This document shows positions 1 to 6,517 of a stretch of DNA of 32,859 bases, piece by piece. The stretch covers positions 1 through 32,859 of the forward strand of contig NZ_CANMVK010000007.1 in NCBI RefSeq assembly GCF_947501405.1, given 5' to 3'. The DNA comes from an uncultured Hoeflea sp. (GTDB lineage Bacteria; Pseudomonadota; Alphaproteobacteria; Rhizobiales; Rhizobiaceae). Every line of letters starts with the position of its first letter. Position 1 is the first letter of the stretch. The notes under the pieces were generated by a model. That model had not been told where the DNA came from, ran no database searches, and worked only from the letters and a program-made list of their open reading frames with translations. The position numbers were made by a program, and so were the translations under genes.

Positions 1-69
1 CGTGATCGTTTCATTCGTCCGTCTCCTGGTTGGACGGACTCTACACAAATCTGGAGGAGGATCAGGGTC

Positions 70-1020
70 TCAGGTCAGCCGATCGAACGCTTCATCGGTC
101 CATCGCTGTTCATGCCTGGAAGCAAGTCTTCGGCGTTCCTCACGCTGCCTCGCGACCAACTCGTCAAGACCAACAGCATGGATGGCTTGATGTTCAAGGC
201 GGTCTCTATCAACACCTTCACTGATCAGTCGGTTGGACTGGAGAAGCTCAAGCGCATCCTGAACACGCGGCAGATCTTCGAAAGAACCAAGACGCTCGCG
301 CATCTCCCTGGCTTTGACCGAACACCAACGCGACAATGCATAGACGTTGCCCTGGGCGTCGAGGGCAACGAAGCCGCGACGATCACCCCGTGCGAGAACA
401 AGTCCATGTTCACGAAGGGCGGCATCAAAGGCGGAGCGGCAATCGGATCGCTCCCAGCAGTCGCGAAACAGCGCCTTGAGTTCAATCGGATCACGGCATG
501 CACGCTTGGCCTGTCCGGCCTCTTCATGCGTGTAATTGGCACGGTCACGATCTTCCGGATTCACGAGGCCGGCCGGCATGTCCCATTCATGATGCATGAA
601 CAGTTCGCGTGAGACGTCCATAAGCCGTCGCTTGTAGTGCGGCAGATTGATGGCCCGCATCCTGGCGACATTGATCCTTGACCAGACGCAATGGGCATGA
701 CGGCGGCCATGCTTCTCGTGAAACACGATGGCCCGTGGTTGGCTGGTCAGACCGAGACGACGCTCGATGTCGTTGATGGCGGTCTCGAATGCGTCGATCG
801 GCACTGACGCCGTGGAAGGCGGATTGAGACTCATCGAGAACAGATATTGCCGGCACCTGGTGCCGAGCGAGACCGCTTCGACCTCTTTGAACGCGCCGAT
901 CAGATCCTCGGCAAGAAAGCCACGCAGTTCATGAACAACGGCATGCTCATTGTCGTCGACATTGAGCAGGTGCAGAGCGAGTTCACGGCCATGGGCGCGC
1001 TGATTGCCCTTGAGGATCAT
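70..1020 (-). CDS. MobA/VirD2-type relaxase (mobilization nuclease), short form
   Basis: A 316-residue relaxase-like protein that would nick oriT DNA and stay attached to the transferred strand. The N-terminus matches the rhizobial relaxase/mobilization nuclease family: it opens MILKGNQRAHG, continues with an LNVDDNEH and HELRGF region (residues 19-35), and has a histidine-rich metal-binding motif with H101, H104, H108 and H110 (HEKHGRRHAH) followed by the basic segment around LPHYKRR. The start overlaps the stop of the MobC-like gene by ATGA, so the two are translationally coupled. The frame ends in TGA at 70-72, soon after a basic helical stretch (REERRRLASRHEQR). I recall homologues with longer C-terminal helical regions, so this may be a naturally short form or a truncated protein. 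The 69 nt left of the stop show no recognisable continuation. Family assignment is solid; activity is inferred. Confidence 0.85.
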   Translation of the reverse strand: MILKGNQRAHGRELALHLLNVDDNEHAVVHELRGFLAEDLIGAFKEVEAVSLGTRCRQYLFSMSLNPPSTASVPIDAFETAINDIERRLGLTSQPRAIVFHEKHGRRHAHCVWSRINVARMRAINLPHYKRRLMDVSRELFMHHEWDMPAGLVNPEDRDRANYTHEEAGQAKRACRDPIELKALFRDCWERSDCRSAFDAALREHGLVLARGDRRGFVALDAQGNVYALSRWCSVKAREMRERLGSFEDLPRVQDALELLQSNRLISEGVDRDRLEHQAIHAVGLDELVARQREERRRLASRHEQRWTDEAFDRLT

Positions 1021-1475
1021 TCTTTCAGCCCGAGCGCCCGGATCAGCAAAGCCCGCATGGACCTTATGTGCTCATAGGCTTCCTCGATCTGATCCAGCGC
1101 ATGGTCGTCCATTGCCAGCGCTCCGATATTGGCCTGATAGGCAAGCTGGTTGAGGTTGTTGGCGATCCGCGACTGGCCCAGCAGTCCCAACAGTTGTGCG
1201 ATCGCGGCCTTGTCAGCAATGGAAGCGCCGCTGCTGCCTCTCCGGCGTGGGAGATCGCGTTCCAGCGCCCTTGCCCGCAGATAGACCGCAAGTGACACGC
1301 CACCGGCAAGCTCCTGCAGCCTTTCATAGTCTTCCAGTGAAAACCGCACCGTTACACGCGGACAATCGCGCGTCGTCTTGTGGCGGGGACGTGATCGCCT
1401 CTTCAGCGCAGCCGCATCATTGTCGACAAAGCGTTCCCCAACGGCTGACTTGAAAATCGGCGTTGCTGTGGTCAT
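1017..1475 (-). CDS. mobC: MobC-like plasmid mobilization relaxosome protein
   Basis: A 152-residue protein with the layout of MobC-family relaxosome accessory proteins, which bind oriT and help the relaxase open it. A basic N-terminal region (residues 20-40, RRSRPRHKTTRD) is followed by a ribbon-helix-helix-like segment (VTVRFSLEDYERLQELAGG, about 42-60). The C-terminal half carries the family hallmark IANNLNQLAYQAN, then an amphipathic helix. It overlaps the upstream 77-aa gene by ATGA (1472-1475) and the relaxase by ATGA (1017-1020), so the three form one transcriptional unit. Because RHH-type relaxosome proteins often repress their own promoter, this one may control the operon; that is inference. 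No tra/virB transfer genes are in the window, so transfer would depend on a helper conjugation system. Confidence 0.85.
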   Translation of the reverse strand: MTTATPIFKSAVGERFVDNDAAALKRRSRPRHKTTRDCPRVTVRFSLEDYERLQELAGGVSLAVYLRARALERDLPRRRGSSGASIADKAAIAQLLGLLGQSRIANNLNQLAYQANIGALAMDDHALDQIEEAYEHIRSMRALLIRALGLKE

Positions 1476-1705
1476 GGCGACGGCTTCCGGGTCAGGGAAC
1501 GCTTCCGACGCTCAAGAACGGTGCCTTCGCCTTGGACAGGCGCCTGCTTTTCCAGTGATTTGAGTTTCTGGACAATCTCCGGATTGGATCGAAGCTCAGT
1601 CTCCCAAGTCTCCAGCTCCTCGAAAACTTTAGACAGTGAAGAAAGTTCTATGTTAATCTTTTCAGCCGCACCATTCTTTTCTTGCGTTGTCGCTCGCAAA
1701 CTCAC
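1472..1705 (-). CDS. Small coiled-coil protein with basic tail, first gene of the mob operon
   Basis: A 77-residue protein I do not recognise by family. Residues about 12-50 look like a continuous acidic/hydrophobic amphipathic helix (IELSSLSKVFEELETWETEL, then an IVQKLKSLEK heptad-like segment). The tail is strongly basic (ERRKRSLTRKPSP). The start is supported by a good Shine-Dalgarno sequence, GGAGGT, ten bases upstream on the minus strand. The stop overlaps the mobC start by ATGA, which argues that this is a real, co-translated gene. Position and charge pattern suggest a relaxosome helper or coupling/adaptor peptide, but that is inference from context only. Confidence 0.65.
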   Translation of the reverse strand: MSLRATTQEKNGAAEKINIELSSLSKVFEELETWETELRSNPEIVQKLKSLEKQAPVQGEGTVLERRKRSLTRKPSP

Positions 1706-1920
1706 CGTCCCAGCTTACCTCCGTGTTCTCGCCTTCATTGACAATCAAAGTCGATTGCCGCCGGCGAAGCATAAAAGCTGGACACCAGCGAAACCCGCGA
1801 ATTGCGTGGGCTCGGCGCTTCTATCCGGGCGCTTTGGCTGATATCACGACTTGCCCAGGTTGCTTGTCCGCGTGTGGTTGCGGGCCGGCGGAGCGTTGGG
1901 ATTGCAGGGATGAGCCGGTG
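1706..1920. other. Non-coding junction between mob cassette and chromosome; possible oriT/operator
   Basis: 215 nt between the divergent 77-aa gene and the acyl-CoA synthetase gene. An inverted repeat TTGA-CAA-TCAA at 1738-1748 lies about 33 nt upstream of the mob operon start and could be an operator. CCAGCTT near 1710 and AAGCTGG near 1775 form a widely spaced inverted repeat. CTATCCGGGC at 1821-1830 loosely resembles the core of IncP-type nick regions (CTATCCTG). This is where a MOB-type oriT is expected, upstream of mobC, but no single element is convincing. No tRNA gene or duplicated attachment sequence is visible. Confidence 0.3.
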
Positions 1921-3585
1921 ATGATGTTGCCAGAAGCACAGACATTCGAGGACGTGGCGTCGCGGTTTGAGTGGGATGTGCCGGGGTTTTTCAATATCGG
2001 CGTGGCGGTCTCCGATGATTGGGCCATGCGCGAGCCGGACCGGATCTGCCTTGAGCATTTCAATCCCGAGGGTGAAGCCGAACGTTTGAGCTATGGTGAC
2101 CTGGCGCGACGGTCCAACGCCTTCGCGCGCGGTCTGCAGGTGCTTGGAGTGGCCCGCGGCGACCGGGTGGCGCTGATGCTGCCGCAAGGATTTCACACTG
2201 CAATCGCCCATGTGGCCATTTACAAGCTCGGAGCCATCGCGGTGCCGCTGGCGCTTTTGTTCGGGGTCGAGGCGATCGAGCATCGTCTGGCAGCGTCGGG
2301 CGCCAAGGCGCTGATCACCACCGGCAAGGGCCATGAGAAAGTCATGCCGATCCGGGCGCGTCTTGTGGATCTGGAAATCGTAATCGTAGCCGGTGAGATC
2401 GCAGACGGAGCGCAGGGTTTTGATGCGGTTGAAGCGGGTCAGTCCGAAGCGCCCATCGGCGAAAAGACCCGCGCCGACGATCCGGCGCTTATGATCTTTA
2501 CTTCAGGCACCACCGGTTCGCCCAAGGGCGCGCTGCATGGTCACAGGGTGTTGATCGGCCATATCCCGGGCGTGCAGATGCATCATGAGTTCATGCCGCA
2601 ACCGGGTGATAAATTGTGGACCCCGGCGGATTGGGCCTGGGCCGGCGGTTTGCTCAACGTGCTACTGCCGGGATTGCTGTTGGGCGTGCCGGTGGTGTCG
2701 TCACCGGCGCAGAAGTTCGATCCCGAGCTGGCCTACCGGATTATGGCCGAGATGCGGGTGCGCAACGCCTTCATTCCGCCCACCGCGCTCAGGATCATGA
2801 CCACGGTCGAGGACCCGCTTTCGCGCCACAGGCTTGATTTGCGCACCGTCGGCTCGGGCGGCGAGGCGCTCGGCCGGGAGACGTATAGCTGGGCGCAGCG
2901 GGTGCTGGGGCTGACCATCAATGAGTTTTATGGCCAGACCGAGTGCAATCTGGTGCTGTCCTCCATTGGTTGTCTCGGTGTCAGCCGCGGTGGCGCCATT
3001 GGTAAACCGGTGCCGGGCCACCAGGTTGCGGTGATCGACGAGACCGGCGCGGTGGTGGCCGACGGGGTCTCGGGTCAGATTGCGGTCAAGCGGCCCGATC
3101 CGGTGATGTTTCTGGAATATTGGGGCAATGAAGACGCGACGGAAGCCAAGTTCATCGGCGACTGGATGGTGACCGGCGATCAGGGTGTGCGCGATGCCCA
3201 AGGCTATTTCTCGTTCTTCGGCCGCGATGATGACGTGATCACCTCTTCGGGCTACCGGATCGGACCCGGAGAGATCGAAAGTTGCCTGACCGGACACCCG
3301 GCGGTGGCGCTGGCGGCGGTTGTCGGAAAGCCCGATCCTGTGCGCACGGAAATCGTCAAGGCTTATGTGGTGCCGGTTCCCGGTATGAAAATCGAAGCGG
3401 CGCTGTCGACGTCAATCCGTGACTGGGTCAAGACACGGTTGTCGGCGCATGAATATCCGCGCGAGATTGAGTTTGTCACGGAATTGCCTCTGACCACCAC
3501 CGGCAAGGTGATCCGCCGCTTGCTGCGCGACCGGGCAATCGCCGAAGCCGATCAGTCGACCAATCAGACTGCTGCGCCTTCGTAA
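1921..3585 (+). CDS. Acyl-CoA synthetase (AMP-forming), acetyl/medium-chain type
   Basis: A 554-residue ANL-superfamily enzyme that would activate a carboxylic acid with ATP to an acyl-adenylate and transfer it to CoA. The P-loop-like motif SGTTGSPKG lies at about residues 195-203. It is followed by the DWAWAGG segment, the adenine/acyl-pocket motif NEFYGQTE, the hinge region GDWMVTGDQG...GRDDDVITSSGYRIGPGEIE, and the C-terminal catalytic-lysine motif TTTGKVIRR. The N-terminal GFFNIGVAVSDDWA resembles acyl-CoA synthetases of the acetyl/medium-chain (AcsA/ACSM-like) branch rather than FadD. The open frame extends upstream to 1687, but that extension lacks family similarity. ATG at 1921, with GGGATGAG just upstream, is the better start; ATG at 1924 is an alternative. 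The substrate cannot be told from sequence. The gene ends 3 nt from the convergent acetyltransferase gene. Confidence 0.88.
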   Translation: MMLPEAQTFEDVASRFEWDVPGFFNIGVAVSDDWAMREPDRICLEHFNPEGEAERLSYGDLARRSNAFARGLQVLGVARGDRVALMLPQGFHTAIAHVAIYKLGAIAVPLALLFGVEAIEHRLAASGAKALITTGKGHEKVMPIRARLVDLEIVIVAGEIADGAQGFDAVEAGQSEAPIGEKTRADDPALMIFTSGTTGSPKGALHGHRVLIGHIPGVQMHHEFMPQPGDKLWTPADWAWAGGLLNVLLPGLLLGVPVVSSPAQKFDPELAYRIMAEMRVRNAFIPPTALRIMTTVEDPLSRHRLDLRTVGSGGEALGRETYSWAQRVLGLTINEFYGQTECNLVLSSIGCLGVSRGGAIGKPVPGHQVAVIDETGAVVADGVSGQIAVKRPDPVMFLEYWGNEDATEAKFIGDWMVTGDQGVRDAQGYFSFFGRDDDVITSSGYRIGPGEIESCLTGHPAVALAAVVGKPDPVRTEIVKAYVVPVPGMKIEAALSTSIRDWVKTRLSAHEYPREIEFVTELPLTTTGKVIRRLLRDRAIAEADQSTNQTAAPS

Positions 3586-3588
3586 GGT

Positions 3589-4863
3589 TCAGCGCTTGGC
3601 CATGCCGCGGATTTTTTCGCGCAGCAGCCGGGCTATGTTGCGGGTGTTTCGGTAGATGTGCAGCTGGGTTGCCACCTGCCGGACATCGCGGTCGCGGTTC
3701 GGGGCAAGACCGATCACCATGGTCCCTACCGTTTCGCGCTCGCTCCAGAAACGGCTCATGATCGGATGGTCGGGCACCGCGCAGGAATCGGTGCGCCGGA
3801 TGTTGAGATCATCGAGATGCCATTCGGTCAGCCGGTCAACGAGCAGCTTGCCGGGCGAGTAGCGCGCCCATTTCTCGTCATAGGCGGTTTTCCAGGTCCA
3901 GGCTTCGCCCGAAGAGACGAAGACGATCATTGAGGCGATCGCCTCGCCGTCGAGCGCCAGGCTGTGAATGCGGACGCTGTCGGTCTCGGCGAGGCTGTTG
4001 ATGGCTTCGCGGGCGAAAGCGGCGCGGTAGCGGTCGTCGACCATGGCGGTTCTGCGGCGGCCCTTCCAGCCCGAATCCTCAAGTGTCAGAAATTCCTCGA
4101 GATGATGCCGGATTTCCTCGGGCTGACGGGCGACCAGATAGCTCAGTTCACCGTGTTCGGACAGCCGGCGCCATTGCCGGCGCAGTTCGTGGCGATGGTG
4201 TCGGGAGATCGCCTTGGTAATGTAGTCCTCGGCATCGAGATCGCTTTCCAGAAACGGCCGCTCGACCTGATCGGTTTCGACCACCGAGAGGTTTCGTCCC
4301 ATGGCGACTGCACGCAGCAAGCCCGCGACCGGGCCGTTGAGCCGTATGTCTGGGAGCACCAGGATGCCCGGAAGGCCGGATTCGGGATTGCCCAGCGCTT
4401 CGAGCATGTTGTCGAGCGTCTCTGCTGCCTCTTCGCGGTCAAGCAGCGGCGTTCCCTGCGGGCCGAACGGATTGGCCCAGGCGCGGATGATGGAGGCACC
4501 CACGGAGAAGCCAGGCTTCTCTACCGAAAACGGCAGCAGGAGCCGCATCCGCGAGCGGGTTTCACTCTCGTCACGCATCACCATCAGGCGAATGACGCGG
4601 TCTTCGAGCCGCGGCATGGCGGGCGCAAGAAAGCGGCCGGAAAAGAACACGTTCGGCTCGATCGCCCGGTTGGTGAGGAAATCGAGTTCCTCCTGCAGCT
4701 CATAACCGGCGCGGGCCGGATAAATCGCCAGATGACGGCCGGGGCGGCCCACGGCGATGTCGCGTTCTGCTAGCGGGCGCGGGTTTTCGACATCGGCGAA
4801 CTCGCCAATCAGCGTATTGGCCTGGCTGGCGACATCTTCCTGAACGATCGGACTTGAGGCCAT
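3589..4863 (-). CDS. GNAT-fold acetyltransferase, CelD/BcsL (BioF2-like) type
   Basis: A 424-residue protein with the Acetyltransf_6/BioF2-like layout found in CelD/BcsL proteins tied to polysaccharide synthesis, and in FemAB-like transferases. The C-terminal half carries the typical run: an HELRRQWRRL basic helix, a region beginning LEDSGWKGRR, an acyl-acceptor core (IHSLALDGEAIASMIVFVSS), and WTWKTAYDEKWARYSPGKLL with the pattern xxYSPGxxL that marks the CoA-binding region. ATG at 4863 is preferred over the longer open frame because the preceding 53 residues are low-complexity His/Arg/Pro sequence. It starts 2 nt after the stop of the flippase gene, so the two are one operon. A role in acylating a lipid-linked or exported polysaccharide is inferred from this pairing. 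Confidence 0.8.
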   Translation of the reverse strand: MASSPIVQEDVASQANTLIGEFADVENPRPLAERDIAVGRPGRHLAIYPARAGYELQEELDFLTNRAIEPNVFFSGRFLAPAMPRLEDRVIRLMVMRDESETRSRMRLLLPFSVEKPGFSVGASIIRAWANPFGPQGTPLLDREEAAETLDNMLEALGNPESGLPGILVLPDIRLNGPVAGLLRAVAMGRNLSVVETDQVERPFLESDLDAEDYITKAISRHHRHELRRQWRRLSEHGELSYLVARQPEEIRHHLEEFLTLEDSGWKGRRRTAMVDDRYRAAFAREAINSLAETDSVRIHSLALDGEAIASMIVFVSSGEAWTWKTAYDEKWARYSPGKLLVDRLTEWHLDDLNIRRTDSCAVPDHPIMSRFWSERETVGTMVIGLAPNRDRDVRQVATQLHIYRNTRNIARLLREKIRGMAKR

Positions 4864-4865
4864 GG

Positions 4866-6287
4866 TCAGCGGGCCTCCGTGGCTGTGGCCGTTGCCGGGC
4901 GCGGCGATCTGGCGGCGATGAACATGGTAATCCCGAGCCGGCGGCGGATGATGATGTGCAGCAACACGGCTTCCACGGCCATGGCGGAGGCGGTCGCGGT
5001 TGCCGCGCCCAGCAGCCCCCAAATCGGAATCAACACGATATTGAGGCTCAGATTGGCGCTGAGCGCCAGCGCGTAGATAACCGCGCAGATCTTGTGCTCG
5101 CCCGCCATGGTCAACAGCACTTCGCCAGGCCCGATCATCGCTTTGACGAGAATGCCTGCAAACAACACCATCATGATCGGGTGTCCGGCGGAGAAGCCGG
5201 GACCGAACAGCGACAGCAGGAAGGGCCCAGCGGCAATCACCAGCCCGCCGACCAGGAGCGAGGGCCAGAATGTCCAGGTCACGGTCTGCCGGGCAAAGTC
5301 CGACAAAGCCGCGTGATCTTGTCCCGACACCAGTCCGGAAAAGCGCTGCGCCGCGGCGGCCTTGACGGCGAAATAGACGAAATGCACCAGCGCCATGGTC
5401 TTGGCGGCGGCGAAGTAAACCGCGACCTTTTCGGGCGGCAGGTAGATGCCGACGATGATGACATCGGCATTGGTGAGCATGAAGTAGAAGCCTTCGATCA
5501 GAAAGATCGGAAAGGCCACCAGCAGCCAGGTGCGGAAATGGATCTCCACCTTGCGCGCGGGAAAGCGGCGGCGGAGCTTGGCGGTGATCAACCCGAACTG
5601 GATGAGGGTGGTGACATAGGCTGCGGCCAGGGTGGCAAGGATGGCCGTGGTGGCGTCAGCCATCTGACCGAAACCGATCGCCAGCGCGACAAAGCCCAGA
5701 ATAAGCAGCGGGCGCAGAATGTAGGTGGGGCTGAGGGCATGCACCGGCCATCCATTGGCGCGGGCGGTGCCATCGAGCACGTCGCCAAGCGCAATCATTG
5801 GCAGCGCAAAGGCGCCAATGAAGAGCGGCTGAATGTAGTGCTCGTCAATGCGGTCGCCCAGCAGATAGATGGCGGCGATGCCGGTGATGGCGATCAACGT
5901 GGCGGATACCATGGCGAAGATCCGAGCCGTGGCGGCGAGGCCAAGGACTGCTTCGTCCGAACCGCTGGTGCGATATTGCGGGAGGAAGCGGATGACCGCG
6001 GTGTGAAAGCCAAGGCAGGAGAGATTGCCGAGAATGATGGCGATCACCCAGACAAAGACGAAAACACCATATTCAAACTTGCCCATCAGCCGGGCGAGAA
6101 TGATCTGTGAAGCGAACGCGATGGCTGCGCTGACCACCCGGATTGCAAAGGCAATCATCGCCATACGCTGGGCACGGCTGGTTTCATCCGTGGCCGTCAG
6201 AATGACCGACAGACGCGCGAGCACCGGCGCCAGCCGTGCAGCGTAGCGCGGAGGCAAGATCCTGCCTGCGGTGTCGATCAACGTCAT
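4866..6287 (-). CDS. Wzx-like polysaccharide flippase / lipopolysaccharide biosynthesis protein
   Basis: A 473-residue polytopic inner-membrane protein of the MOP superfamily (polysaccharide biosynthesis/Wzx type), with roughly 12-14 hydrophobic segments spread over residues 45-460. The characteristic first helices read VVSAAIAFASQIILARLMGKFEYGVF, matching the conserved ARxLGxxxYG region of Wzx-like flippases. A basic, Ala/Thr-rich C-terminus follows the last helix. It would flip a lipid-linked oligosaccharide across the inner membrane. ATG at 6285-6287 is preferred; a TTG two codons upstream is an alternative. It is the first gene of a two-gene operon with the CelD/BcsL-type acetyltransferase. 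No glycosyltransferases or polymerase are nearby, so the polymer served is unknown. Confidence 0.82.
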   Translation of the reverse strand: MTLIDTAGRILPPRYAARLAPVLARLSVILTATDETSRAQRMAMIAFAIRVVSAAIAFASQIILARLMGKFEYGVFVFVWVIAIILGNLSCLGFHTAVIRFLPQYRTSGSDEAVLGLAATARIFAMVSATLIAITGIAAIYLLGDRIDEHYIQPLFIGAFALPMIALGDVLDGTARANGWPVHALSPTYILRPLLILGFVALAIGFGQMADATTAILATLAAAYVTTLIQFGLITAKLRRRFPARKVEIHFRTWLLVAFPIFLIEGFYFMLTNADVIIVGIYLPPEKVAVYFAAAKTMALVHFVYFAVKAAAAQRFSGLVSGQDHAALSDFARQTVTWTFWPSLLVGGLVIAAGPFLLSLFGPGFSAGHPIMMVLFAGILVKAMIGPGEVLLTMAGEHKICAVIYALALSANLSLNIVLIPIWGLLGAATATASAMAVEAVLLHIIIRRRLGITMFIAARSPRPATATATEAR

Positions 6288-6517
6288 GCTCAAGCTTCAA
6301 ATCCGTTGTTGCGCCCGCACCTTGGCATGGCGACGTTAAGAAACGGTTTGATCTTGAAGCGGAATCCGCCCTCGGCCGCGTCGATCCGGCAGCCGGGGCG
6401 ATTTCGGTTCGTTTTCGCAGCGTTGACAAAGGCTTAGCGCAGCGCACACTCGTGCTGACGCAGCTTGTTTATCGAGCCATGATCGCTACGTCTGACCGGT
6501 TGGGAAGACTGTGTGTC
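6288..6517. other. Intergenic gap between secA and the flippase gene
   Basis: 230 nt between two minus-strand genes. It should contain the 3' end of the secA transcript and the promoter of the flippase-acetyltransferase operon. I see no clear terminator hairpin with a T-run, no consensus -35/-10 pair and no credible small gene; the plus-strand open frames here lack coding character. Confidence 0.5.

Noticed and set aside
1687-1920. 78-codon N-terminal extension of the acyl-CoA synthetase
   Set aside because: It lacks family similarity, crosses the mob promoter region and overlaps the divergent mob gene; a family-like start lies at 1921.
4854-6110. 418-codon plus-strand open frame over the flippase gene
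   Set aside because: A Gly/Gln/Asp/His-rich translation with no motif; it is the antisense of a clear membrane protein.
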